Assembly: GCA_964594045.1 (NCBI GenBank)
Contig: CAZQKR010000012.1
Coordinates: forward strand, 48,044-112,043
DNA from: UBA2365 sp964594045
GTDB lineage: Bacteria; Bacteroidota; Bacteroidia; Chitinophagales; Saprospiraceae
Direction of reading: 5' to 3'
DNA length: 64,000 nucleotides
Shown: one piece after another, positions 1-8,879 of the stretch
Layout: each line of letters begins with the position of its first letter
How positions within the stretch are numbered: position 1 is the first letter of the stretch
Made by a program: the position numbers and the translations under genes
Notes under the pieces: model-generated
Database searches by the model: none
The model's input: the letters and a program-made list of their open reading frames with translations, nothing else
What the model was told of the DNA's origin: nothing

Positions 1-2
1 TC

Positions 3-410
3 ATTTTACTTCCTTTGGGAGGGTATAGGGATTACAGACCTTTTTTATTGAGATATGATACATTAATACCCGTGACATTAATGCTGATTTTCCTGTTTGC
101 TAGATCCTTTTTGTACCTGGCAAAAGTTTTACCCCGGGAAAAATTGTTGTGGTATCTACCAGTAATAATTGTTGTTTTGGTCAATTTTGCAGTAATTGAT
201 GAGCCTGTTTTTGGTGCAAATAAATGTGAAAGGGTTGCAATAGACCAATTGAAGCATTCCGATGAAAAATTGGTAAAACTAGAAAATGATTGCACCGTTT
301 TGTCATGGTCCATTATGGAAGATCCAAACGGTTCAGCTATCAAAACAAGATTACTGAAGAAATGGAATATTCTGGAGGAAGACAAATTGTTTTACCAGGT
401 GAAAAAATAG
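3..410 (+). CDS. C-terminal part of an unidentified integral membrane protein (5' truncated)
   Basis: The frame is open to the left edge of the window, so this is the 3' end of a longer gene; the first in-frame start-like codon (TTG at 15) need not be real. The visible part has two hydrophobic segments (LIPVTLMLIFLFARSFLYL and WYLPVIIVVLVNFAVID) followed by a hydrophilic tail of about 75 residues that contains NKCERVAIDQLKHSDEKL. This is the layout of the last membrane helices plus a soluble tail of a multi-pass protein, possibly a glycosyltransferase-like or DUF6056-like one, but I do not recognise a family motif. It lies on a contig joined to the rest of the window only through the N gap at 989-1088. 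Confidence 0.55.
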   Translation: MLLPLGGYRDYRPFLLRYDTLIPVTLMLIFLFARSFLYLAKVLPREKLLWYLPVIIVVLVNFAVIDEPVFGANKCERVAIDQLKHSDEKLVKLENDCTVLSWSIMEDPNGSAIKTRLLKKWNILEEDKLFYQVKK

Positions 411-459
411 AGCTATAATCTTTTTAAGTAGAAGACCATTTTAACCTAAAAATAAATAT

Positions 460-841
460 ATGAGTGAAAATGACATTTCAAAAATTGCTTTTGAAGCTGC
501 TTTAAATGTGCACAAAACGCTGGGGCCGGGTCTTTTGGAAAGTGCTTATGAAGAGTGTTTATTTTATGAACTGACAAAAAAAAGGACTTCAAGTTGAAAA
601 ACAGAAAGTTCTACCGCTGATATATGATGACATAAAGCTTGATGCAGGTTATAGAGTTGATCTGTTTGTTGAAAACAAATTTGTCATAGAAATTAAATCT
701 GTGGATGCCCTGAATGATATTCACATGGCTCAGATTTTAACTTATTTGAAGCTTTCAAATTGTAAGTTGGGGTTATTGATTAACTTTAATGTTACATTAT
801 TAAAAAAAGGAGTAAAAAGGGTCATTCAAGGGAAATTGTAG
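460..841 (+). pseudogene. GxxExxY protein, frameshifted in an A8 run
   Basis: Two overlapping frames together encode a full-length (about 126 aa) GxxExxY protein. The first frame gives MSENDISKIAFEAALNVHKT, then LGPGLLESAYEECLFYEL, which carries the GxxExxY signature. The second gives a GL(Q)VEKQK-like continuation, the YRVDLFVENKFVIEIKS strand typical of the family, and a stop at 839-841. The switch falls in the run of eight A at 576-583; seven A would restore one frame, and the total length (382 nt) is one base too long. The family is small and resembles PDDEXK nucleases; its function is not established. Either the gene is broken or the homopolymer is a sequencing or assembly error. Confidence 0.8.
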
Positions 842-860
842 TGTTTACAGAAGATAAATA

Positions 861-1299
861 CATTTAACCACAAGGGGCACTAAGGGCCACAAAGTGGGGA
901 AAGTAAGCCTCGTGTCCCTTGTGAATTCTTTGTGTGCTTAGTGGTAAAATGTATTCAACCACAAGGCACACTAAGTTCCGCATAGGGGNNNNNNNNNNNN
1001 NNNNNNNNNNNNNNNNNNNNNNNNNNNNNNNNNNNNNNNNNNNNNNNNNNNNNNNNNNNNNNNNNNNNNNNNNNNNNNNNNNNNNNNNGAATTCTTTGAG
1101 TGCTTAGTGGTAAAATGTATTCAACCACAAGGCACACTAAGTTCCGCATAGGGGGGAAAGTATGCTTAGTGTCCCTTGTGAATTCTTTGAGTGCTTAGTG
1201 GTAAAATGTATTCAACCACAAGGCACACTAAGTTGCACAAAGTGGGGAAAGTAAGCCTCGTGTCCCTTGTGAATTCTTTTTGTGCTCGGTGGTAAAATG
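861..1299. repeat. 91-bp intergenic tandem repeat with internal dyads, interrupted by a gap
   Basis: The unit begins AACCACAAGG and ends near GTGCTTAGTGGTAAAATG. Unit starts are seen at 866, 957, 1123 and 1214. The spacing is 91 bp on both sides of the gap. The unit holds inverted copies of short CACAAGG / CCTTGTG and CACTAAG / CTTAGTG words, so single-stranded copies could fold. Copies differ at a few positions, for example ttccgcatagggg versus ttgcacaaagtgggg. If the periodicity is unbroken, the missing sequence in the gap is 25 bp plus a multiple of 91. No coding potential is seen. Confidence 0.85.
989..1088. other. Assembly gap of 100 N
   Basis: Exactly 100 N, the usual placeholder for a scaffold join of unknown size. 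It falls inside the 91-bp repeat, which explains why the assembly broke here. Confidence 0.97.
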
Positions 1300-1521
1300 A
1301 TTTTCAATTCACTATTGCCAGCTATTTCTAATCTGTATTATTCGATCAGGACATATCTACCTGACAGTCACGATGAATCTCTGTTGAATAGTGCACTAAA
1401 TGATAATTTAACCGTATATTTGGTATCCCAAATCGTCAAACATTGCAGTTGATTTTTCCAACTTCAGCAAATTATATTACTTATCCAAAACTTTTAAAGA
1501 CAGCAAAACAATTAAATCACC

Positions 1522-2709
1522 ATGAATTTAAGTCAAAAAACGGATCTTCTGAGTCATTTAAAACCCGGACTCCATCATAAAGATTTTCTCCTCACGTGGG
1601 AGAAAAGTCAGGATGATCTGTTGGCAATAATGGAGATAGCGGATATTTTAAAAGAAATGCGTAAGCAAAATATCTCTTCTAGGGTATATGATTCCGGTCT
1701 GGCAGTTTCCGTTTTCCGGGACAATTCCACCAGGACACGGTTTTCTTTTGCCTCAGCTGCCAACCTGCTGGGCCTGGCCGTTCAGGATATGGATGAGCAA
1801 AAATCCCAGATCGCCCACGGTGAAACCGTCAGGGAAACAGCCAACATGATCTCTTTTTTGACTGATTTTATCGGGATCCGGGACGACATTTTCCTTGGCG
1901 AAGGCAATAAATACATGCGGGAAGTCTCAGCGGCGCTGGATGAAGGTTTTGAAACCGGGGTATTACCTGTCAGGCCGGGAATTGTCAATCTGCAATGCGA
2001 TCAGGACCATCCGACCCAATCGTTGTCAGATTTGCTGCATCTCCGACACGAGTTTGGTTCGCTGGAAGCATTAAATGGCAAAAAAATCGTGATGAGCTGG
2101 GCATATTCTCCCAGTTATGGCAAACCCATGTCGGTTCCCCAGGGGATCATTGCCCTGATGACACGTTTTGGCATGCAGGTGGAACTCGCATATCCTGAAG
2201 GATACTCACTCATTCCTGAAATTGTTGAAACAGCAAATGCTTTTGCCTCACAAAGTGGCGGTTCACTGCACATCAGCCATTCCATGGAGGAAGCCATGGT
2301 GGATGCAGACATCGTTTATCCCAAGAGTTGGGCACCGTACCATATCATGGTCCAACGAACTGAATTGCTCAAAAACAAGGACTCAAAAGGATTGGCAGAA
2401 CTGGAAAAGCAGGCGCTGGAAAACAATGCACGGTTTAAGAACTGGGAATACACGGCTGAAATTGAGCAACTTACAAAAAACAAAAATGCGCTTTACATGC
2501 ATTGCCTGCCGGCTGATATTTCAGATGTTTCCTGCAAAAACGGTGAGGTGGCGGCTGATGTCTTTGAAAAATTCCGCTTGAAAACCTACCATGAAGCAGG
2601 GTTTAAACCTTATATCATCGCAGCCATGATGTTTGCATATAAATTCGGAGATCCTGCCGAAGTCTTAAAGAGTATGATTGAAAAAGGCTCAAAACGCGTT
2701 CGTTTTTAA
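1522..2709 (+). CDS. ygeW: YgeW-type knotted carbamoyltransferase
   Basis: A 395-residue member of the aspartate/ornithine carbamoyltransferase fold, closest in motif wording and length to E. coli YgeW (about 396 aa). The carbamoyl-phosphate motif STRTR is at residues 69-73 inside FRDNSTRTRFSF, HPTQ is at 163-166 and HCLP at 327-330. Ornithine carbamoyltransferases are about 310-340 aa, so the length and the extra N-terminal segment favour YgeW. The substrate of YgeW enzymes is unsettled. In enterobacteria ygeW lies with hyuA, ssnA, ygeX, ygeY and xanthine dehydrogenase genes linked to anaerobic purine breakdown; hyuA-like and ssnA-like genes follow here on the opposite strand. The last 21 bases overlap the 3' end of the convergent hydantoinase gene. 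ATG at 1522 starts a typical N-terminus. Confidence 0.85.
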   Translation: MNLSQKTDLLSHLKPGLHHKDFLLTWEKSQDDLLAIMEIADILKEMRKQNISSRVYDSGLAVSVFRDNSTRTRFSFASAANLLGLAVQDMDEQKSQIAHGETVRETANMISFLTDFIGIRDDIFLGEGNKYMREVSAALDEGFETGVLPVRPGIVNLQCDQDHPTQSLSDLLHLRHEFGSLEALNGKKIVMSWAYSPSYGKPMSVPQGIIALMTRFGMQVELAYPEGYSLIPEIVETANAFASQSGGSLHISHSMEEAMVDADIVYPKSWAPYHIMVQRTELLKNKDSKGLAELEKQALENNARFKNWEYTAEIEQLTKNKNALYMHCLPADISDVSCKNGEVAADVFEKFRLKTYHEAGFKPYIIAAMMFAYKFGDPAEVLKSMIEKGSKRVRF

Positions 2710-4059
2710 GAATCTGCCTGGAATCAGGTTTAAAACACCGCTTTGTACCACTATCTGGCCGTCTTTGATCACGATCTCAGGCGAACCGGTGGTTTTGAAT
2801 CCTTCGTAAATATTCTGATCTCCCGCTGAATGGTGGGTTTGTGCAGAAATACGGCTATCTCTATTCCTGTTCCAGACCACGATATCGGCATCAGCGCCTT
2901 CAGCAATCATGCCTTTCCGGGGATAAAACCCCATGATTTTGGCAGCATTGGCAGAGATCAGTGCTACAAACTCATTGAGCGTAATTTTACCGGTCAAAAC
3001 ACCATAGGTATACAACAAAGCCATTCTGTGTTCTACGCCCCCTGCTCCATTGGGTATAAGGGTAAAATCATGCAAACCCGTTTTTTTTTGTTCCAGCGTA
3101 AATGGACAATGATCCGTTCCGATGGTTTGTATTACACCGGATCTCAATGCTTCCCACAATGCTTCCCGGTCTTCTTTTTTCCTGAGCGGCGGGCTCATCA
3201 CATATTTGCACACTTCTTCAAAAGGGCCATTATATAAAGAATCATCCAGTAAAAGATATTGCGGACAGGTTTCAGCATAGATCTTCAACCCTCTGGCCCG
3301 TGCCTTTTTTATATGTTCGAGGGATTTTTTGGAAGAAACATGTACAATATAAATGGTACAATCAGTCTGACGTGCCATTTCGATCGCTTTCCTGACAGCT
3401 TCTGCTTCCATGTCTCCGGGTCTGGAAACAGGGTGAAACAGCGGTGAGGTTTTATTTTCAAAGATCAGTTTTTTGCGGTTCTGATCAATTTCATCTCCGG
3501 TCTCACAATGCAACAATACCACCCCGCCTGCTTTGGCAACGGCCTTCATGACTTGCAAAATCTCAGGGTCATCCAAACCGATACTATCCTTGTATGCCAT
3601 ATATACCTTGAAAGTCCTTAGACCGGTCTCACTGACCATCCTGGAGATCTCTTCAGGTATGCAGGTCCTCCACACAACCGGGCTGACATGAAAGGAATAA
3701 TCGCACAAGCAGTTGTCGGCCTCTTTCAGGCGAAGTTGGGTAGCTTCCTGCAGCGTCTGGTTTTTTTCAGGAGTGACGAAGTCAACAATTGTGGTGGTTC
3801 CTCCATACAATGCAGCAACAGTGCCAGAATAAAAATCATCCGCAGAATACACGGAACCCGTTTTCAGGTGCATGTGTACATGCGGATCGATGCCTCCGGG
3901 AAAAACAAGACAACCGGAGGCGTCAATGGTCTGAACCATTGCATGATCACTTACCAGGTCTTTTCCTATACGGGATATTTTGCCATTCCGGCAAAGTATA
4001 TCTGCCTCAAAAATGCTTTCAGCATTGACGATCGTGCCGTTGATGATATGGAGGTCCAT
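2689..4059 (-). CDS. hyuA: Dihydropyrimidinase / D-hydantoinase family amidohydrolase
   Basis: A 456-residue cyclic amidase that should open hydantoin or dihydropyrimidine rings. The binuclear metal site is complete: HVH at residues 60-62, the lysine expected to be carboxylated at K151 in FKVYMAYKD, H184 in LLHCETGD, H240 in VHVSS and D316 in GTDHCPF. Length matches the family (450-480). The start ATG overlaps the stop of the upstream YgjV-like gene (TAATG), which suggests translational coupling. With ssnA further upstream and ygeW convergent, it probably corresponds to the E. coli hyuA (ygeZ) of the purine-catabolism cluster rather than a pyrimidine-salvage enzyme. That assignment rests on context; the reaction type is secure and the exact substrate is not. 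Confidence 0.85.
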   Translation of the reverse strand: MDLHIINGTIVNAESIFEADILCRNGKISRIGKDLVSDHAMVQTIDASGCLVFPGGIDPHVHMHLKTGSVYSADDFYSGTVAALYGGTTTIVDFVTPEKNQTLQEATQLRLKEADNCLCDYSFHVSPVVWRTCIPEEISRMVSETGLRTFKVYMAYKDSIGLDDPEILQVMKAVAKAGGVVLLHCETGDEIDQNRKKLIFENKTSPLFHPVSRPGDMEAEAVRKAIEMARQTDCTIYIVHVSSKKSLEHIKKARARGLKIYAETCPQYLLLDDSLYNGPFEEVCKYVMSPPLRKKEDREALWEALRSGVIQTIGTDHCPFTLEQKKTGLHDFTLIPNGAGGVEHRMALLYTYGVLTGKITLNEFVALISANAAKIMGFYPRKGMIAEGADADIVVWNRNRDSRISAQTHHSAGDQNIYEGFKTTGSPEIVIKDGQIVVQSGVLNLIPGRFLKTNAF

Positions 4060-4697
4060 TAAATGTTTTTTGATGGTTCAAGTTCCTTGACAAAAAGTCC
4101 TTCCGTGTTCATGGAGAATCCCATTCTGATCAGATACTTGTTGTAGGCTTTGGAACAGCCTTTTGCTACCACTCTGTTAAATCCGTTTTTCACCAGATAT
4201 TTTCCGATCCTGTGGTAAACGTACTTACCGTTTTTGTAATCCCGGTATTCAGGGATCACATAATCCAGATCAACCCGAAGGGTCCTGTCATCGTCTTTTT
4301 CAGCAAGAAAGACACCGGCTACAGCCATATTGCGCAGTACAAAAAACTTGATGGAGTGTGCCTGAGAGGAGAAATCAAATCCAGGGAAAAAACTCAGTAT
4401 TTCATTTTGATGAAAATCCAGGAATTTTTGCAGATATACGCTTTCACCTTTGATCTCGAGGATATCGAAAAGCTGTTTTTTGCCATAGATGCGTCTGAGA
4501 TAAAAAATATCCACCAAAACGATGAAGCTATTCAGCAAAAACACCGGATAAGCACCGAACAGCAAGCCATAAGTGGCAAATATGCCGGCTCCGGCCAGGT
4601 TGATCCATCTGAATTTGACGATGGAGTTCATCGTCATCGAAAGGGCGATCAAGCCGGAAGCCACATATCCGATCCACTGTAGTATGTTAATGTCCAT
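4059..4697 (-). CDS. YgjV-like membrane protein with a soluble C-terminal domain
   Basis: A protein of 212 residues. The N-terminal third has three predicted membrane helices (about residues 5-25, 30-48 and 50-68) with the pattern of small YgjV-family inner-membrane proteins. Residues 80-205 are soluble and resemble an acetyltransferase-like fold near the end (YHRIGKYLVKNGFNRVVAKG, then KYLIRMGFSM), but I cannot identify acetyl-CoA-binding residues with certainty. It lies between ssnA (173 bp upstream) and hyuA, with which it overlaps by one base. A role in uptake or sensing of the substrate used by its neighbours is possible but unsupported beyond position. Confidence 0.65.
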   Translation of the reverse strand: MDINILQWIGYVASGLIALSMTMNSIVKFRWINLAGAGIFATYGLLFGAYPVFLLNSFIVLVDIFYLRRIYGKKQLFDILEIKGESVYLQKFLDFHQNEILSFFPGFDFSSQAHSIKFFVLRNMAVAGVFLAEKDDDRTLRVDLDYVIPEYRDYKNGKYVYHRIGKYLVKNGFNRVVAKGCSKAYNKYLIRMGFSMNTEGLFVKELEPSKNI

Positions 4698-4870
4698 TTA
4701 AATTTTCATTTTTTTAATATATTGATTTATAGTCTTTTAGCCTTTTAGCCCGGGATGTATGATAGTCGTCAAAACTTTGATCTCAATACCAATTTAGCTA
4801 TCTTTTTTCTCAATGTATCTTCTTATTGCCAACAGACTAAAAAACTATACAGCTACCTATCAAATTAATT

Positions 4871-6148
4871 TCACTTTTTCAATCTATCCCACAACCGATT
4901 GGCTTGTTCACGTGTATAATCCAGTATTTCCTGTTCGTTTGCTTTCACAATTTGTCTGTCTTTCAATACCAGTTCACCATTCGAGATCAGGTGTAAAACA
5001 TGCCTGGCATCCAAACCAAAAATAAAGTGTCCTAAAAAATTCTCCTGATTGATCTCTGTAGGTGAATCATAGTCCAACACCACCAGATTGTTGTCTCCGT
5101 CACCCGAAAATCCATTATTATTCAAATATTGATGTGCATTCCTGAATCTTGTATAAGCTGCCTGATAATCCATCTGATCATGCGTCTGCCCGGCAAAGAA
5201 AGCTGATTTTGCACTCCTGAGCATATCGCTGTGCATGCCATCGGTTCCAAGCATGATACGATCTCCCAAACCGTGCGAACTGAAATACCCAACCTTGTTG
5301 TTCAGGTTGGAATCCATGTTTTGGACTACCCATGCAGGTGAGTTCTCTATGATTTTCCTTTCTTCCGAATCCAGATGCAGACAGTGTACCAAAACGGTTT
5401 TAGCTGATGCCAATACGCCGGCTTCTGCCAGTCGGTGGACTACTCTTTTGCCTTGATTTTCAATGCATTGTATCTGATCTGCCTTGTCTTCCGCTACGTG
5501 GATATGGATACCTGAACCGGTTTGCTGCATCAGCTCAACCGCTTTTCGAAGCGTGTCATTGCCAACGGTAAAAGATGCATGCAGTCCGATCAGTCCCTGG
5601 TAATCCCGAAGAAAATTTTCTGTTTCACGCAGGCCGGCTTCTGCATTCTCAGGTCCGTATCTGTCCGTGATCTCATAGCATAGCAGGTGGCTGATACCTA
5701 TTCTGTCAAATGCCCCTGCGATGATCTCCAGGGAACCTTCCACCAAATTCGGCGAAGCATGATGATCAATCACGAAACTGGTACCTGCTTTTGCACAGGC
5801 AATGGCTGTGGCCAAAGCGCTGGCCTCTATCATTTCCCGGTCAAGTGCCTGGTCGAGTTTCCACCAGATGTATTTCAGCACTTCAACAAAATTTGTCGGC
5901 GCAACAGTCGGAGCAGGCATTCCCCTTGCCAGTGCTGAATAGACATGGTGGTGGCCGACTACAAAGGATTTGGTAACGAGTTTGTCCGTACAGTCAATGA
6001 TTTGATCGTCCGGGCGAATCTCCGGCTGCCGGGGAAACTTAAAAAACTCCGTTTCCCCTGTATTACCAGGATGTGTTTTAATGGTACATCGGGTGAAAAC
6101 CAGCGTTTCGGGATCGATATAAGTGGCGTTTTTCAGTATGATGGCCAT
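4871..6148 (-). CDS. ssnA: SsnA-type aminohydrolase
   Basis: A 425-residue amidohydrolase of the cytosine/guanine-deaminase-like branch, matching the SsnA subfamily (E. coli SsnA is about 440 aa). Visible motifs are GHHHVYSALARG at 65-76 with the metal-binding HxH, VIDHHASP around 127-133, HIHVAED at 215-221, VHCLHL at 254-259 and the catalytic aspartate D303 in LGTDG. WWKLDQALD and MDSNLNNKVGY are strongly SsnA-like. In E. coli, ssnA belongs to the gene set needed for anaerobic purine (urate) degradation, and a YgeW and a HyuA homologue sit beside it here. It is the first gene of a likely operon ssnA / YgjV-like / hyuA. Confidence 0.85.
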   Translation of the reverse strand: MAIILKNATYIDPETLVFTRCTIKTHPGNTGETEFFKFPRQPEIRPDDQIIDCTDKLVTKSFVVGHHHVYSALARGMPAPTVAPTNFVEVLKYIWWKLDQALDREMIEASALATAIACAKAGTSFVIDHHASPNLVEGSLEIIAGAFDRIGISHLLCYEITDRYGPENAEAGLRETENFLRDYQGLIGLHASFTVGNDTLRKAVELMQQTGSGIHIHVAEDKADQIQCIENQGKRVVHRLAEAGVLASAKTVLVHCLHLDSEERKIIENSPAWVVQNMDSNLNNKVGYFSSHGLGDRIMLGTDGMHSDMLRSAKSAFFAGQTHDQMDYQAAYTRFRNAHQYLNNNGFSGDGDNNLVVLDYDSPTEINQENFLGHFIFGLDARHVLHLISNGELVLKDRQIVKANEQEILDYTREQANRLWDRLKK

Positions 6149-6171
6149 ATCCAGTGCATTGATTATTCAGG

Positions 6172-6201
6172 TAAAAGTACATAAAAACGGGAATAAATCA
6201 A
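6172..6201 (-). promoter_or_regulatory. Candidate Bacteroidota-type promoter of ssnA
   Basis: On the minus strand, TTG is followed after 19 nt by TACTTTTA, one base from the TAnnTTTG -7 consensus used in this phylum. The element ends 24 nt before the ssnA start codon. The 230-bp space it lies in is shared with the divergent hydrolase gene. Confidence 0.4.
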
Positions 6202-6378
6202 GTTTTGTATTGCGAAACCAATTGCCGGTTAAAAGAACAGAAAGGTTAATAATGATCCGTTGCCAACAGATAAACACGCTCAAAAATAGAAACATTACAA
6301 AATTTCATTGGTGATCAACAATATTGATAAAGATCCGAATTTTAACTATTTTTATCCTTGTATTGAAAGAATGAAGAA

Positions 6379-7557
6379 ATGTTTGAACAAAACAATAAAT
6401 ACTGGTTTTTGATTGGATTTTACCTGTTTTCTTTGCATACTGTATGGACTCAAAGTTTTCCTGTCGGTACCCGGCAGGTCAACTTTACAGATGCTGACAG
6501 GGAAAGAAACATACCTACCCGATTATTTTATCCAGGGAAAAATACGGGAAATGAAGCTGAATTCGCTGAAGGAAGTTTCCCGCTGATCGTTTTGGGGCAT
6601 GGATTTGCCATGAATTATCAGGCGTACTTGAATTTTGCGGATTCATTGGTTCCGAAAGGTTTCATTCTCGCAATACCTGTCACAGAGACAGGCCCTTTTC
6701 CATTTCCGGATCATGAAGCTTTTGGTGGAGACCTGAAGTTCCTGAATGCGCATATCAAAACACAGGGAAATGTTTCAGCTTCGTTTTTTTATGGTCATGT
6801 CAGGGAAAAGAGTGTCATCATGGGTCATTCGATGGGTGGCGGAGCTTCTGTTCTCGCAGCAGCAGGAAATGATCAGCTGACCTCTTTGGTCCTGTTCGCT
6901 CCGGCAGAAACCAATCCGTCTGCCATTGAAGCTGCAGATTCGGTTTTTGCACCTGCATTGTTTTTTTCCGGTGAAAATGACGGTGTGACCAGACCGGAAG
7001 AAATGCACTTACCCATTTTCAATCAACTGGGTACCGAATGTAAGTATTTCATCAATATTTTCGGAGGCGGACATTGTTATTTTGCCAATACCAGCCTGGC
7101 TTGTGATTTCGGAGAAGGGGTGAGCGATCCACAGCCTACAATCTCGCGTTCAAAGCAACAGGAAATCGTTTTTGAATTGCTGATCCCATGGCTGAATTTC
7201 CAACTGAAAGAACTGGAGGAAGCTTATTCAGAATTCATGAATCTTATGGTTGAAAATGAAGATTTCGGTTTTTCCGGACATTGCGAACCTTTGCAATTCA
7301 TTACTCCGGAAAGCAGGGAACAGGGCATCTTCCCCAATCCTACCGAAGGAAAGTTCAGATTGCGTTTACCGGATTTTTGGATACAGGATGAAATCAACAT
7401 GGAGATCCTGGATATTTATGGCAGGATCGTTTTAAAGGGATCCATTAGCAACAGGACGGTTGACCAGGATATCAGCAGGCTGGACAGAGGTATTTATATT
7501 TTTAACATCCATGACGGACTCAACAGTTTCACTCAAAAGATACTGCTGAACAATTAG
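6379..7557 (+). CDS. Secreted alpha/beta hydrolase (chlorophyllase / PAF-acetylhydrolase-like) with T9SS sorting domain
   Basis: A protein of 392 residues. The N-terminus has a short hydrophobic signal segment (about residues 8-24). The hydrolase core shows an oxyanion motif GHGF at 73-76, the nucleophile S151 in GHSMGGG, a probable acid D201 in SGENDGV and H232 in GGGHCYF, so the triad looks complete. A linker leads to a type A T9SS C-terminal domain from about residue 317: IFPNPTEGKFRL, then ILDIYGRIVL, ending FTQKILLNN. The protein is therefore predicted to cross the outer membrane and be released or attached at the surface. The substrate (an ester or lipid) is unknown. ATG 6379 is chosen because the ATG at 6371 runs into a stop. 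The PLP-enzyme gene follows after 47 bp and may be co-transcribed. Confidence 0.8.
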   Translation: MFEQNNKYWFLIGFYLFSLHTVWTQSFPVGTRQVNFTDADRERNIPTRLFYPGKNTGNEAEFAEGSFPLIVLGHGFAMNYQAYLNFADSLVPKGFILAIPVTETGPFPFPDHEAFGGDLKFLNAHIKTQGNVSASFFYGHVREKSVIMGHSMGGGASVLAAAGNDQLTSLVLFAPAETNPSAIEAADSVFAPALFFSGENDGVTRPEEMHLPIFNQLGTECKYFINIFGGGHCYFANTSLACDFGEGVSDPQPTISRSKQQEIVFELLIPWLNFQLKELEEAYSEFMNLMVENEDFGFSGHCEPLQFITPESREQGIFPNPTEGKFRLRLPDFWIQDEINMEILDIYGRIVLKGSISNRTVDQDISRLDRGIYIFNIHDGLNSFTQKILLNN

Positions 7558-7604
7558 CCGGTAAATGATCAAAGAAATAGATAAAAAAAACTATAGAATG
7601 TGAT

Positions 7605-8804
7605 ATGAAAAAAACCTGGCCGGAATATGATCCAATGGTTCAACACTGGTTGTTGAGCAGGGAAATAGTATATCTCAATCACGGTTCTTTTGGAGCAACA
7701 CCCGTTAAAATCCTGGAAAAGCAATCGGAATACCGTGACAGAATGGAACTGGAACCTGTTGATTTTTTTGTGAATCAATGGCCTGTTTTAATGGATCAGT
7801 CCAAAAGAAAGTTGTCGGAATTTGTCCATGCCGAGCCAGACGATATGGTTTTTGTACAGAACTCGACCACTGCGGTGAACCAGATACTCACGGGTTTTCC
7901 TTTCAAGTCCGGGGATGAATGGTTGGTCAGTTCGCATGCCTATGGGGCATGCATGGAAGCGATGAAGCATTATTGCTCGAGGAATGGTATAGTGCTGAAA
8001 ACAGCGATGATACCTTTTCCGGTTGAAAATGATGATCAGATCCTGGATGCGATCGGAAAGGAGATCACGGAACATACCCGGCTGGCCTTGATCGATCATG
8101 TCAGTTCGGCTACGGGAATGATATTTCCTGTGGAAAAAATAATTGAAATGCTTCGGATCAAAGGCATTATGACGCTTGTGGACGGAGCACATGCTCCCGG
8201 AATGCTGGCTTTGGACCTGGCAAAGCTGGACCCGGACTTTTATGTGGCCAATTGCCACAAATGGATCTGTGCGCCCAAAGGAAGCGCTTTTATGTATGTA
8301 AAAACAGACTGGAAAGAATTGATCAAGCCATTGATAATCAGCCATTTCAATGACACCGATCTGGGTGGGAACGCCCATTGGGGCAATCAGTTCATGTGGG
8401 ACGGAACCCATGATTTCAGCTCTTATCTCTGTGTTGGGGATACGTTGGAATATTTGGAAGGATTACATGAGGACGGCTGGTCCGGGATCAGGAAGGCCAA
8501 TCATGAACTGGTCTGGCAGGCAGGGAAATTTATTGCTGAACGATTGGGTTTTGATCTGCCTTTGGAGGAAAAGTATATTGGAAGTCTACTGACATTACCG
8601 ATGCCGGATGGAGAAGAAGGTTTTCCGAAATTCAATGAAACGCCACCGTTGAAAAAACTTTTGTATGATAAATACCGTATCCAGGTTCCGGTTTTTATGT
8701 TCCCCAAAGCGCCCAGGCAATGGTTGCGTATATCGGCACAGCTTTACAACAACATGGAGCAGTATGAATACCTTGCGGAGTGTCTGAAACATGAACTGAA
8801 ATAA
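7605..8804 (+). CDS. Class V aminotransferase-fold PLP enzyme, isopenicillin-N-epimerase-like
   Basis: A fold-type I PLP enzyme of 399 residues from the aminotransferase class V family, close to the branch annotated as isopenicillin N epimerase (CefD-like). Cues are YLNHGSFGATP at 23-33, NSTTAVN at 86-92, VDGAHAPG at 192-199 (D193 and H196 contact the cofactor) and the Schiff-base lysine K219 in ANCHKW. No beta-lactam genes are nearby, so a literal epimerase role is unlikely; members of this branch include amino-acid epimerases, cysteine-desulfurase-like lyases and uncharacterised enzymes. There is no signal peptide, so it should be cytoplasmic. A strong terminator follows at once. Confidence 0.8.
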   Translation: MKKTWPEYDPMVQHWLLSREIVYLNHGSFGATPVKILEKQSEYRDRMELEPVDFFVNQWPVLMDQSKRKLSEFVHAEPDDMVFVQNSTTAVNQILTGFPFKSGDEWLVSSHAYGACMEAMKHYCSRNGIVLKTAMIPFPVENDDQILDAIGKEITEHTRLALIDHVSSATGMIFPVEKIIEMLRIKGIMTLVDGAHAPGMLALDLAKLDPDFYVANCHKWICAPKGSAFMYVKTDWKELIKPLIISHFNDTDLGGNAHWGNQFMWDGTHDFSSYLCVGDTLEYLEGLHEDGWSGIRKANHELVWQAGKFIAERLGFDLPLEEKYIGSLLTLPMPDGEEGFPKFNETPPLKKLLYDKYRIQVPVFMFPKAPRQWLRISAQLYNNMEQYEYLAECLKHELK

Positions 8805-8808
8805 AAAC

Positions 8809-8836
8809 AAAAAAGTCCCGGTTGCGGGACTTTTTT
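8809..8836 (+). terminator. Bidirectional rho-independent terminator
   Basis: A perfect stem AAAAAAGTCCCG / CGGGACTTTTTT with a GTTG loop. The A and T flanks allow termination from both sides, serving the PLP-enzyme gene and the convergent pyrophosphatase gene. Confidence 0.85.
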
Positions 8837-8879
8837 ATTTTTACTCAAGATTGATAATTAAATGTTGAATATCTGTTAA

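Noticed and set aside
7605..8804. Beta-lactam biosynthesis because of the isopenicillin-N-epimerase-like gene
   Set aside because: No isopenicillin N synthase, ACV synthetase or expandase is nearby; the family name is a general label for this PLP branch.
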